This document shows, piece after piece, positions 55,985 to 64,000 of a DNA stretch of 64,000 nt. The stretch covers positions 62,001 through 126,000 of the forward strand of contig CAYSGH010000001.1 of the NCBI GenBank assembly GCA_964430505.1, in the 5' to 3' direction. The translations under genes were made by a program, and so were the position numbers. How positions within the stretch are numbered: the stretch's first letter is position 1; the number at the start of each line of letters is the position of its first letter. The notes under the pieces are model-generated. The model was not told where the DNA came from, did no database searches, and saw only the letters and a list, made by a program, of their open reading frames with translations. This DNA comes from UBA6176 sp032119375 (GTDB lineage Bacteria > Verrucomicrobiota > Verrucomicrobiia > Limisphaerales > UBA9464).

Positions 55985-57405
55985 GACGTCGCCGGGACAG
56001 TCTTGGAACCCCCCACCTTGGGTGTCGATGGCAATTCCCCGGCCTCCGCCGCCAGCCAACCGAGGAAGACGAACCCCGTCCAGGCCATGGCGGGCACGTA
56101 CAAGCCGAACTCCGCCACGCCCTGTGCCAACCAGGCCGTCGTGCCGACGAGCAACCCGGTCCTCCAGGGCTCCCGGCCATCCCGATGCCGCGTCCAAGCG
56201 AGCCACAGGGCGGGCCCGACCCATCCTAGGTAGGCCAAGCCTCCTGGCACGCCGGAGTCGCAAAACTGCTCCAGGTAATCGTTGTGGACCAGGCGCGCCA
56301 TCTCGGACTCGGGGGCCTTCAGCCGGGCGTAGGGCCGCATGAACGTCCCGGGACCGTGGCCCAGCAACGGCCGTTCCGCCGTCGCCTGCACGGCGGCCTT
56401 CCAATAATCCAACCGGGCGGATGCCGACGTCGCGCCCTTGCCAAGGTAGCCCGCATTCCGTGCGACGAAGATCCCCAACCCGCCCACCACGACCGCCAAG
56501 GTCAGGGGCGTCCGCCAGCGCCGGAACGTAGGAGCGAGCCATCCGACGGCCACCCCGCTGGCCAGCGCCAGCAACCATCCGGAACGCGACCCAGACCACC
56601 ACAGGCTGGCTCCCGCCAACCCAGGCAACAGCCCCAAGGCGGCCCATCGGACCAGCGGCCGCGCCCCGTTCATCAAGGGCATCAACGCCCCGAACACCAC
56701 CGGGAAAACCAGCAGCACCAACCCTGCGAGCGCATTGGGGTACACTAGCGTTCCATGAACCCGCGCCCGGGTGAGCTTGTCGAGGATGGCCGGGTTGGCG
56801 ACGTCCACGTTGTTGGTGCGCAGGATGAAGCCGGACGCCCGCATTTCCGCGACCTGGGACGCTGTGAAGTTGGTCCAGCCGGATTGCTCGCCTTGGACGA
56901 GGGCTTCGCGGTCGCGGGGGAACTCCACCGTTCGTTGATTGACGGCCTTGAGCCAGCAAACGGCGGAGGCCATTGCCACGCCGACCAACACGGGCAAGGG
57001 CCGAAGGCGCGCGCAGGTGACTCCCAGCGCGAAGGCGACCACCACGGTGGCCAGGTGAGGAAGCGTGGCGGCCGTCAGCTTGGCATCCACCGTGGCCGAC
57101 GCGCTCACGGCCTGCCACCCCAGCCAACCCAAGGGAAGCAGCCACAGCCATCGGGGCCGCAATCCATCCTTGAGGTGTCTCCAGACGCCGGGCAATGGGA
57201 CCATGGCCAAGGCGAGGGCTAGGAACCACCAACGACCCGTCCCCGGCGGCCACGGCTGCGACCACCATTCGTCGGGGGTGGTGGGTCGCCCGATTTGTTC
57301 CTCCAGGATGACGGGGTTGCCCAGCTTCAGGATGGCAAGGCCCAGGAGGGCGCCGAGGACGGCGGCGGGCCATGCGGGCGCGGCGGCCTTGGAGGGCGCG
57401 TTCAT
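55981..57405 (-). CDS. O-antigen ligase/polymerase-like (Wzy_C) membrane protein
   Basis: A 474-residue integral membrane protein with about 11 predicted helices. The cytoplasm-distal loop carries the Wzy_C-type landmarks GHGPGTFMRPYARLKAPESEMA and HNDYLEQFCDSG, shared by O-antigen ligases and polymerases. It would act on lipid-linked glycans at the outer face of the inner membrane. Other surface polysaccharide genes are not adjacent. It is sandwiched between holB and aroQ, overlapping both by ATGA, which is unusual company. Confidence 0.82.
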   Translation of the reverse strand: MNAPSKAAAPAWPAAVLGALLGLAILKLGNPVILEEQIGRPTTPDEWWSQPWPPGTGRWWFLALALAMVPLPGVWRHLKDGLRPRWLWLLPLGWLGWQAVSASATVDAKLTAATLPHLATVVVAFALGVTCARLRPLPVLVGVAMASAVCWLKAVNQRTVEFPRDREALVQGEQSGWTNFTASQVAEMRASGFILRTNNVDVANPAILDKLTRARVHGTLVYPNALAGLVLLVFPVVFGALMPLMNGARPLVRWAALGLLPGLAGASLWWSGSRSGWLLALASGVAVGWLAPTFRRWRTPLTLAVVVGGLGIFVARNAGYLGKGATSASARLDYWKAAVQATAERPLLGHGPGTFMRPYARLKAPESEMARLVHNDYLEQFCDSGVPGGLAYLGWVGPALWLAWTRHRDGREPWRTGLLVGTTAWLAQGVAEFGLYVPAMAWTGFVFLGWLAAEAGELPSTPKVGGSKTVPATS

Positions 57406-58436
57406 AGGCTTAGGCGCAGCAACCCCACCTCCAGCGCGAGCGATTCCTGCACGTTGCCGTGCAGCAACCCCTGCGTGCGCTCCCATGCCTCGAGGTTTTT
57501 CCGGGCCTCCGCCTCCGTCAACCGGCCCGCCAAGGCCTCCGTGGAGGGCTTCAATTCAGGCAGGAACAAGTCCGTCCCGGCCCCGGCCCGGGTGGCCCAA
57601 ACGTCACGGAGCCACGCATGAAGCCCGGAAAGGTAGGCGGCCCGGACGCGCCGGTACTCGGCCTCCACCGCGCCCGCCATTTCCTTCTCCCATTGCTTTT
57701 TTTGGCCGGGCTCGGCGTCCGGGTAGCGGCGGATGGGCGAGTCGGCCTCGATGCGTTCCTCGATGCCCTCATGGACCTTTCCGAGAACGGCGAGGAAGTC
57801 GGACAGGATCCGGTACCGGGGCAGCAACGACTTGCCGGAGGCCTGTCCCGAGGCTTGGGCGACCGACGCGACCCATTCAACAATGGCGGGGTCGATGCGC
57901 GGGACGCCGGTGCCCATGCTCAGGCGTTGGCAGCGGGACACGATGGTCTCCAGCACCCGGCCGGGCTCGGTGGATAGAAGGAGGATCAACGAGTTGGCGG
58001 GGGGTTCCTCGAGGGTCTTGAGGAAGGCGTTGGCGGCGTTGGCGTTCATGCGGTCCACGCCCACGACCACGGCGACCTTCCGCCCGGCCTCGGAGGGGCG
58101 GAGCGCCATCTCGGCCATCAACTCCCGCATCGAGTCCACCTTGATTTGGCGCAGGGCGGACTCCGGATGCACCCAATGGACGTCCGGGTGGTTGAAGTGC
58201 TCCACGCGTCGGCAGCCCGTGCATTGGCGACAGCCGGAGGGGGCCACATCGGGGTCGGGACCGGCAACGGGCCGGGTGCAGAACAAGGCCTGGATGAACT
58301 CGATGGCGACGGTTTCCAAGGCCTCGATGGAATCCCCCTGGAACAGGTAGGCATGGCCGAGGCGACCGCGCGCGAGGCTTCTCCGGAGCAACTCCGAAGG
58401 AGCGGGACGCGCGGCGGCTTCTGCAAGGTCGGACAC
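57402..58436 (-). CDS. holB: DNA polymerase III delta prime subunit
   Basis: A 344-residue clamp-loader subunit. It shows the AAA+ fold with a degenerate Walker A (FQGDSIEALET instead of GxxxxGKT), a four-Cys-like zinc segment (GCRQCTGCRRVEHFNHPD), the DRMNANAANAFLKTLEEPP block with Walker B/sensor function, and LLSTEPGRVLETIVSRCQ. It starts with a GTG. The product lacks the long C-terminal part of E. coli DnaX, so it is HolB and not tau/gamma. Its stop overlaps the Wzy-like ATG (ATGA). The gene is divergent from the metallophosphoesterase. Confidence 0.9.
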   Translation of the reverse strand: MSDLAEAAARPAPSELLRRSLARGRLGHAYLFQGDSIEALETVAIEFIQALFCTRPVAGPDPDVAPSGCRQCTGCRRVEHFNHPDVHWVHPESALRQIKVDSMRELMAEMALRPSEAGRKVAVVVGVDRMNANAANAFLKTLEEPPANSLILLLSTEPGRVLETIVSRCQRLSMGTGVPRIDPAIVEWVASVAQASGQASGKSLLPRYRILSDFLAVLGKVHEGIEERIEADSPIRRYPDAEPGQKKQWEKEMAGAVEAEYRRVRAAYLSGLHAWLRDVWATRAGAGTDLFLPELKPSTEALAGRLTEAEARKNLEAWERTQGLLHGNVQESLALEVGLLRLSL

Positions 58437-58482
58437 AGCGCGGTCAGGGTTCCGGCTTCGGGCGGAAGTTTCAAGGAAGGCG

Positions 58483-59502
58483 ATGGCGGCTGGAGAACGG
58501 CGATTGCGCCGGTGGGCCGGGCCATGGCTCGATGGCGTGGTGCGTCGTCGTCACTTCATCCAATCGTTGCCCGCGCTGGCTGCGGCGGGTTGTGGCCTTG
58601 CTCGGCCCGCGGCCGAGGACGTGACGTTCTTTGTCGTGGCGGACCCCCAGGTGCACCTGGAAAAGTGGGGCGTGGCGGGCACGGAGGCGATGATTCGGAC
58701 GATGAATGCCTTGCCAGGAAAGGCCTTCCCGGTGGGCGGTGTCGTGCCCGAGCCCCGGGCCGTGCTGGTGGCGGGCGACCTCGTGGACGTGGTGGACGAC
58801 CGAAGGCATTGGGAGTCCTACCGGAGGATGTTCGACCCGAACGGGGAGGCGTTGCTGCGGTTCCGGGCGTTCGAGGGCATTGGCAACCATGACTTGTCGC
58901 CGGAGTCGGCGACGGGCTTCTCATGGGTGCAGCGGGAGGTGATGCGGCGGCATCGGCTGCGTCGGGGACCGGAGCAATTCCACTATGACGCCGACGGCTA
59001 CCATCATTCCTGGGATTGGGGTCGCCTGCATGTGGTGAACTTGAACTTGTTCCCGGGAACGGTGGCACGCCCCGTTTATGATCGTCCGGCGGCATGGAAC
59101 AACCCGGCTGGGAGCCTGGATTTCCTAAGGGAGGACCTTCGGGAGCGGGTGGGGCGAAGCGGTCGTCCGGTGGCGTTGATGTGGCATTACGGGCTTCGCG
59201 GATGGGGGTTGGAGAAGTGGTGGACCCCGGAGGACCTGGCCGCGCTCAAGGCCGCGGTAGCCGATTACAACGTGGTCCTGATCCTGCATGGGCATGAGCA
59301 TGCGTATGCGCGGTACACCTGGGAGGGCATCCCGGTGTTCATGGGCCCGTCGCCGCAACGTGACCGGGATCCCAAGACCCCCGGGGTGGACAGCACGCCC
59401 AAGGGGTTCCTCGTGGTCCACCTGGCGGGCGGGCGCCTGCATGTCCTGCATCATGAGGCGGCGGGTTGGGGGGAGGCGTGGTCCACGGAGGTAACGGGTT
59501 GA
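58483..59502 (+). CDS. Exported metallophosphoesterase (calcineurin-like), Tat/lipoprotein signal
   Basis: A 339-residue metal-dependent phosphoesterase. N-terminal VRRRHFIQSLPALAAAGCG combines a twin-arginine-like motif with a lipobox-like AAGC, so it may be an exported lipoprotein. Metal ligands are all visible: DPQVH (about 54), AGDLVD (about 96), GNHD (about 132), and HGHEHAYAR (about 267). The ATG at 58483 has an AAGGA 5 nt upstream. Start of the plus-strand block that continues with the membrane spermidine synthase-like gene. Substrate unknown. Confidence 0.85.
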   Translation: MAAGERRLRRWAGPWLDGVVRRRHFIQSLPALAAAGCGLARPAAEDVTFFVVADPQVHLEKWGVAGTEAMIRTMNALPGKAFPVGGVVPEPRAVLVAGDLVDVVDDRRHWESYRRMFDPNGEALLRFRAFEGIGNHDLSPESATGFSWVQREVMRRHRLRRGPEQFHYDADGYHHSWDWGRLHVVNLNLFPGTVARPVYDRPAAWNNPAGSLDFLREDLRERVGRSGRPVALMWHYGLRGWGLEKWWTPEDLAALKAAVADYNVVLILHGHEHAYARYTWEGIPVFMGPSPQRDRDPKTPGVDSTPKGFLVVHLAGGRLHVLHHEAAGWGEAWSTEVTG

Positions 59503-59512
59503 AGCGCCGGGC

Positions 59513-62101
59513 ATGAGCGGAACGACTCTTCATGGGGCGCTTTCGCTGGCGGCATTCCTTTCCGGGGCGTCTGCGTTGGGCTTGCAACTGGCGTGGACGC
59601 GGCGATTGGCGGTGACGCTCGGCCACGAATGGCCGGCCACCTTGGCCGTGTTCACCGCGTTCTTCCTCGGCATGACGGCGGGGGCATGGGGGTTGTCCGG
59701 GCGCATTCGACGATCCTCGCGCCCGTGGAGGTGGCTGGCGGGATTGGAGCTGGGGATCGCCGCATGGGCACTGCTGTCGGTGCCGTGGTTGCGGTGGCTT
59801 GGGGAGTCTTCGGCCACATGGACCGGTGCCGACCCGGGTTGGGCGCGGTTCGCGGCCGTGGCCGCCATGGTGACGGCCGCCGGGTTGCTGCCGGGGACGG
59901 TTGCCATGGGGGCCACCTTCGCCGCGTTCGAGCGGACGTGGGCGTTGAGGGCGAAAGATCCACAGGCGTCCACCGGGCATGTGGGAACCCTGTATGCCTG
60001 GAACGCGGCGGGGGCCGTGGCCGGGGTGGTGGGGGCCCTGTCATGGCTGCAACCGACCCTCGGGCTTGCCGGGGCCACCGTGGTGGCCGCCACGGGGAAC
60101 GTGCTGGTGGCCATCGTGGCCCTTGTGGCCTGTTGGAATGGGGCGCATGAGGCGAATGGGGCGGATAGGTCACCCAATGCGGGTGGCGGGAATCGAGGCC
60201 GGGAGGGGCGATGGGTGGCGTGGTTGGCGTTGGGTGGATTCTTGGGAATGGGGTTGGAAGTGGTCGGGATTCGGGTGTTGGCGCCGGTGTTGGGAGGGAC
60301 GGTGTATTCGCAGGCGGTTGTGCTGGGGGTTTGGTTGGCGGGGACGGCGGCGGGCGCCACGCCGTGGATTCGGGGTTGGCTGGGATGCGGGCGGGGGCTG
60401 GGGCTGGCCTTGGGATGGGTCGCTGCGGCGGCATGGGCGGCGTGGGCGATGGAACTGGGGTCGGCATGGGCGATGACCAGCCAGGCTCCGGGCGGATTCT
60501 GGCAGGGGGTGTGGAGGGAATGGGCCTTGGTGGCTGCGGTGGCAGGGCCTCTGTCGGCCGTAAGCAGCGCATGGTTCGTCCGGGGGATGGAACGTGCGAT
60601 GGAGTCCGGGATGGCGTCGGGGCGTGCCGTGGGTTGGAACCTGCTTGGGGCCACGTTGGCGCCGTGCGTTTGGGGCACCCTGGCGGTTCCGATGTTGGGG
60701 GAACGCGGCACATGGGCGGCATTGATGGGGGTGGGGGCGGTCTTGGGCTGGGGGCTCGGGCTCCGATCCACCGAGGGGGACGGCGGGCCTTCGGGGAACC
60801 GGTGGTGGACGGCCGGGTTGGCGGTGGCGCTGCTGGCGACGGGCGGAGTTCCAGACTTGGACCTGTCTTCGCCACCCCAGGGCGCGCGGCGGGTGCGCCG
60901 CCTGCCGGGCATGTCGGACACGGTGGAGGTCTGGGAATGGCCGGACCGAAGCCGGACGCTCGCGGTGAACCGGCGGATGACGATGGGCGGGACCGCGACG
61001 GCGGCGGCGGCGGCGCGTCATGCGCACGTGCCATTGCTGCTGCATCCCGGGCCGAAGACGGCGTTGTTCCTGGGATTGGGGACGGGGATCAGCTTTGCGG
61101 CGGCCGGGGCGCATCCGGGCTTGAAGGCGGACGGGGTGGAACTGGTGCCGGAGGTGGTGCGGGTGCTGGGGGAGTTCGCGCCGGAAAACGCGCTCGGGCC
61201 GGGGTTGCGCGTGGTGACGGCGGATGCCCGGCGGTTCGTTCGCGCACCCGGGCCGACGTATGACGTGATCGTGTCGGACCTGTTCCATCCGGAGCGGGAC
61301 GGTGCGGCGTGGCTGTACACGGAGGAGCATTTCCGGGCGATGCGGTCGCGGTTGGCGGAGGGCGGGGTGGCGTGCCAGTGGCTGCCGTGGTTCCAGTTGG
61401 ATGCGCGTTCGCGGGCATCGGTGGCGGCGGCGTGGGTGAAGGTGTTCCCGGGGTCGGAGGCCTGGTTGCTGCGCTGGACGACGCTGGACACGCCGGTGGT
61501 GGGATTGGTGCACGGGGCCGGGCGGATGACGCCCCGCGATTGGGGCGGGCGCGTGGGCACGGGCCTGCTGCGCGAGGCGTTGCGTCGGAGCGGGCTGACG
61601 GATGGATGGCAGTTGTGGGGTTGCTGGGCGGGACCGGCGACGAGCTTGGTCCAGGGCACGGTGGAGCCCAACACGGACGACCGCCCCATCGTCTTGTGGA
61701 TGGCAGCCCGGGGCATGGACGAGGCCCGCGCAGGCTCGCGCGTCGGCTTGCTGGAATGGCTTGAGGATGTTTCACGGGAACGACCGCCCTGGGCCACGGC
61801 GAATGGCGAGGACGGAGTTCGTTGGGTGCGGATGCGTCGGGCGCGCGATGCGTACCTCACGGGATTGGACGCCGTGGTGTCGGGAAGGCCCGGTGCCGGG
61901 GAGGAGGCGCTTTGGGAAAGCGTGACAACCAGCGCGGACTTCCCGACGGGATACAGCCACCTCCTGGGCGAGGCGATGTCCTTGGCATCCAAGGAGCCGG
62001 CCCGGGCGCGAGAGATCCTCGGACGCTTGGTGCGGGAACGGCCCTCGGTGCCCGTGGCGGGCGAGGTCTTGAAGCGCATGGACGCTCGGCCCGAGCCATG
62101 A
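59513..62101 (+). CDS. Integral membrane protein with spermidine synthase-like domain
   Basis: An 862-residue fusion. Residues about 1-430 form some ten transmembrane helices. Residues about 480-700 form a SAM-type domain like the aminopropyltransferases: FLGLGTGISFAAAG (motif I), GVELVPEVVRVL, ADARRFV and VSDLFHPERDGAAWLYTEEHF. A C-terminal helical extension of about 150 residues follows. Family members are called spermidine synthase-like membrane proteins; their reaction is not proven, and the gatekeeper residues of true spermidine synthase cannot be confirmed here. It begins 10 nt after the metallophosphoesterase and is probably cotranscribed. Confidence 0.8.
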   Translation: MSGTTLHGALSLAAFLSGASALGLQLAWTRRLAVTLGHEWPATLAVFTAFFLGMTAGAWGLSGRIRRSSRPWRWLAGLELGIAAWALLSVPWLRWLGESSATWTGADPGWARFAAVAAMVTAAGLLPGTVAMGATFAAFERTWALRAKDPQASTGHVGTLYAWNAAGAVAGVVGALSWLQPTLGLAGATVVAATGNVLVAIVALVACWNGAHEANGADRSPNAGGGNRGREGRWVAWLALGGFLGMGLEVVGIRVLAPVLGGTVYSQAVVLGVWLAGTAAGATPWIRGWLGCGRGLGLALGWVAAAAWAAWAMELGSAWAMTSQAPGGFWQGVWREWALVAAVAGPLSAVSSAWFVRGMERAMESGMASGRAVGWNLLGATLAPCVWGTLAVPMLGERGTWAALMGVGAVLGWGLGLRSTEGDGGPSGNRWWTAGLAVALLATGGVPDLDLSSPPQGARRVRRLPGMSDTVEVWEWPDRSRTLAVNRRMTMGGTATAAAAARHAHVPLLLHPGPKTALFLGLGTGISFAAAGAHPGLKADGVELVPEVVRVLGEFAPENALGPGLRVVTADARRFVRAPGPTYDVIVSDLFHPERDGAAWLYTEEHFRAMRSRLAEGGVACQWLPWFQLDARSRASVAAAWVKVFPGSEAWLLRWTTLDTPVVGLVHGAGRMTPRDWGGRVGTGLLREALRRSGLTDGWQLWGCWAGPATSLVQGTVEPNTDDRPIVLWMAARGMDEARAGSRVGLLEWLEDVSRERPPWATANGEDGVRWVRMRRARDAYLTGLDAVVSGRPGAGEEALWESVTTSADFPTGYSHLLGEAMSLASKEPARAREILGRLVRERPSVPVAGEVLKRMDARPEP

Positions 62102-62104
62102 AGG

Positions 62105-62133
62105 CCCGCCGACCCACTCTCGCCAACGGCGGG
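62105..62133 (+). terminator. Candidate terminator before the aminotransferase gene
   Basis: CCCGCCG (62105-62111) pairs with CGGCGGG (62127-62133), 15-nt loop, just after the membrane-protein stop. No T-run; it ends 11 nt before the next ATG. Confidence 0.4.
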
Positions 62134-62144
62134 CGACGTCGGGT

Positions 62145-63317
62145 ATGTCAACGTTCATGCCAGCCACGGCGACGCGCTTGTCCGTCTTCACCGAGTCCGT
62201 GATCCGGGGGATGACCCGGCTGTCGAACCAGCACAGGGCCATCAACCTGTCACAGGGGTTTCCCGACTTTGACCCGCCGAGGGAGTTGCTCGACGCGCTG
62301 GAGCGGGCGGCGCGGTCGAACTGCCACCAATATGCCGTGACGTGGGGGGCGCCGCGCTTCCGCCAGGCGTTGGCCCGGAAGATCGGCGCGTTCTCGGGGC
62401 TTCAACTGGACCCGGACGCGCACCTGGTCGTCACGTGTGGGAGCACGGAGGCCATGATGGTGGCCATGATGACGGCGTGTAACCCCGGCGACCGCGTCGT
62501 GGTGTTCTCGCCCTTCTACGAGAACTACGCGGCGGACGCGATCCTGTCGGGCGCGGAGCCGGTGTACGTGCCGCTGCATCCGCCGGGGTTTGGCTTTGAC
62601 CCCGACGAGCTGAGGCGGGCGTTTGGGCGGGGTGCGAAGGCGATCGTGGTGTGCAACCCTTCGAACCCAACGGGCAAGGTGTTCACGCGGGAGGAGCTGG
62701 GCTTCATCCTTGCGTTGGCGGAGGAGCACGACGCGTTCGTGATCGCGGACGAGCCCTACGAGCACATCGTGTACGAGCCCGGCCGGCATGAGTACCTCGC
62801 GGCGTTTCCCGGGGCGTTCGACCGCACGATCACGTGCAACTCGTTGTCGAAGACGTACTCGATCACGGGTTGGCGCCTGGGCTACGTGCAGGCGGCGCCG
62901 GCCGTGATCGCGCAGGCGCGGAAGGTGCACGACTTCCTGACGGTGGGCGCGGCCGCGCCGTTGCAGGAGGCAGCGGTGGCGGGGCTTGAACTGCCGTGCT
63001 CGTACTACGAGGAGCTGGGCCGTATGTACGCCCGCAAGCGCGACGTTTTCCTGGGCATCCTCAGGCGGACGGGCCTGCCGTTCACGGAGCCGCAGGGGGC
63101 GTACTACGTGATGGTGGACATCTCGGCGCTGGGGTTTGGGACGGACACGGCGGCGGCGGAATGGCTCGTGCGCGAGGTGGGCGTCGCGGGCGTCCCGGGC
63201 TCGAGCTTCTTCCGCGAGCCCGAGCACCGGTACATTCGGTTCCACTTTGCGAAGCGGGAGGAGACGTTGATGGCGGCGGGCGAACGGCTCGAACGTCTGG
63301 GAAGGATGGGCACGTGA
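62145..63317 (+). CDS. Pyridoxal phosphate aminotransferase, class I/II
   Basis: A 390-residue fold-type I aminotransferase. The cofactor Lys is in NSLSKTYSITGWRLGY; other residues are GSTEAMMVAMM for phosphate binding, NPSNPTGKVFT, and ADEPYEHIVYE with the Asp that contacts the pyridine N. RFHFAKREETL contains the substrate-carboxylate Arg. This is the aspartate/methionine/kynurenine aminotransferase group, whose members vary in substrate, and no specific substrate can be assigned. It follows the membrane protein by 43 nt and is separated from it by a hairpin. Confidence 0.92.
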   Translation: MSTFMPATATRLSVFTESVIRGMTRLSNQHRAINLSQGFPDFDPPRELLDALERAARSNCHQYAVTWGAPRFRQALARKIGAFSGLQLDPDAHLVVTCGSTEAMMVAMMTACNPGDRVVVFSPFYENYAADAILSGAEPVYVPLHPPGFGFDPDELRRAFGRGAKAIVVCNPSNPTGKVFTREELGFILALAEEHDAFVIADEPYEHIVYEPGRHEYLAAFPGAFDRTITCNSLSKTYSITGWRLGYVQAAPAVIAQARKVHDFLTVGAAAPLQEAAVAGLELPCSYYEELGRMYARKRDVFLGILRRTGLPFTEPQGAYYVMVDISALGFGTDTAAAEWLVREVGVAGVPGSSFFREPEHRYIRFHFAKREETLMAAGERLERLGRMGT

Positions 63318-63405
63318 AGGGTGCACGCCGGCGAGCCGCGCGGTTGGAAAGGGTGCCGGGGGATTGTCATGGCCGGGATGGGCGTGGCATGGGACAACAA
63401 GAGCC

Positions 63406-64000
63406 ATGCGTTGGTATCGAAGGCCAAGGAGTTCCCCCATCATCGACGTGACCGGGGGCCCGGGCGGGGCCCGGGGGGGCGGCGGTGGCATGGAGTGGCT
63501 TCGACACGTGCCCGCCGCCATGGCGGGCTTGCTCCTCCTGTCGGCCGCATGGTCGAGCTTCTACACGGTGCCAGCAGACTCGGAGGCGGTCGTGACACGC
63601 TTCGGTCGCTTCAGTCACGTGGTCACGCCCGGGTTGCGGTTCAAGTTGCCGTGGGGGATCGACGAGGTGAGCAAGGTGCCCGTGAAGCGCCAGCTGAAGG
63701 TCGAGTTTGGCTTTTCCACCTCCGGATCGGGCAACGCGTTTCAATCCACGGACGCCACCGAGCAAGCCCAGGAAAAGCGCATGGTGACGGGCGACCTGAA
63801 CGTGGCCCTCGTGGAATGGGTGGTGCAGTACCGTGTCAACGACCCTCGGGCCTTCACCTTCAAGGTGCGCGACCCGGAGGTGACGCTGCGCGACCTTTCG
63901 GAGTCCGTGATGCGACAGGTGGTGGGCGACCGAACCGTGGACGAGGTGATCACGATCGGCCGGCAGGAGATCGAGTTTGAGGCCCTCAAGGAAATGCAGC
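63406..64000 (+). CDS. hflK: HflK-type SPFH-domain protein, N-terminal part only
   Basis: The first 198 codons; reading continues off the window end. The protein has a Gly-rich N-terminus (VTGGPGGARGGGGG), one transmembrane helix (about 29-48), and then the SPFH/Band 7 domain with VPADSEAVVTRFGRF, VVTPGLRFKLPWGID, KRMVTGDLNVALVEWVVQYRV and AFTFKVRDPE. HflK with HflC modulates the FtsH protease in the inner membrane. The ATG at 63406 is in frame and gives the Gly-rich tail usual in HflK. A GTG at 63448 or ATG at 63490 would also be possible. hflC is expected next but is outside the window. Confidence 0.85.
   Translation, partial: MRWYRRPRSSPIIDVTGGPGGARGGGGGMEWLRHVPAAMAGLLLLSAAWSSFYTVPADSEAVVTRFGRFSHVVTPGLRFKLPWGIDEVSKVPVKRQLKVEFGFSTSGSGNAFQSTDATEQAQEKRMVTGDLNVALVEWVVQYRVNDPRAFTFKVRDPEVTLRDLSESVMRQVVGDRTVDEVITIGRQEIEFEALKEMQ

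Noticed and set aside
1..64000. tRNA, rRNA, CRISPR arrays, insertion sequences
   Set aside because: No cloverleaf with a clear T-loop, no rRNA segment, no spaced repeat array and no transposase or integrase reading frame was found by eye. A tRNA scan would be decisive for the first.

Overview
The window is about 64 kb of GC-rich bacterial chromosome. Its gene content points to the PVC superphylum, most probably Verrucomicrobiota. The markers are an operon of planctomycete-type cytochrome (DUF1549/DUF1553) and DUF1501 genes, a formylglycine-type sulfatase, an H-X9-DG pilin-like protein, an ECF sigma factor paired with a membrane Ser/Thr kinase carrying a propeller-like C-terminus, and a very large secreted beta-helix-like protein. 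The assignment rests on gene content only; no rRNA or tRNA gene is visible. I see no CRISPR array, insertion sequence, integrase or phage gene, so this looks like core chromosome.

Layout. 1-5.1 kb: a truncated Tm-1-like (UPF0261) gene, a sulfatase, cmk, and a rex-rlmN pair. 5.2-11.8 kb: a secreted pentahaem cytochrome, a DUF1549/DUF1553 cytochrome and a DUF1501 protein with their own promoter and terminator. 11.9-16.8 kb: a HemN-like radical SAM enzyme with a chorismate-lyase-like partner, rpsT, an mscS-nucleotidyltransferase pair and a divergent PanB-like gene. 16.9-23.1 kb: the ECF sigma/kinase pair, a DNA glycosylase, thiE and a Gfo/Idh/MocA oxidoreductase. 23.1-31.6 kb: the 4.5S (SRP) RNA gene, htpG, serA followed by a fused amino-sugar kinase-MurQ etherase and an orphan ABC ATPase, a coiled-coil protein and a pilin-like protein. 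31.7-41.9 kb: the 955-residue secreted protein, then a block running acnA, SDR, epimerase, TPR protein and an RsmB-type methyltransferase, in which the last four genes are joined by three 4-nt ATGA overlaps. 42.4-46.3 kb: an NtrC-type two-component pair and a radical SAM protein. 46.3-51.7 kb: a rearranged str/S10 cluster (rpsL, rpsG, fusA, rpsJ, rplC, rplD, rplW) with no tuf after fusA and no rplB after rplW. 51.8-64 kb: a methyltransferase, a rhomboid protease, accB-accC, a holB-Wzy-aroQ ATGA-coupled unit, a metallophosphoesterase, a membrane spermidine-synthase-like protein, an aminotransferase and the start of hflK.

Two sequence-level patterns stand out. First, a promoter motif of the form TTGAC(N)-N16-19-TAG(NNT) recurs in front of many genes. 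In five cases its -10 element lies so close to the start codon that the mRNA should be leaderless or carry only a few leader bases. Second, several intrinsic-terminator hairpins touch or overlap the start codon of the next gene in the same direction (thiE, the pilin-like gene, the radical SAM gene after rplW), and another sits between rpsG and fusA. These look like attenuators or read-through points as well as simple ends. The most distinctive proteins are the kinase-MurQ fusion with a 9-nt-repeat linker, the RsmB-type enzyme with an Arg/Gly/Pro-rich tail of about 320 residues, and the PanB-like protein that has lost a key PanB motif.
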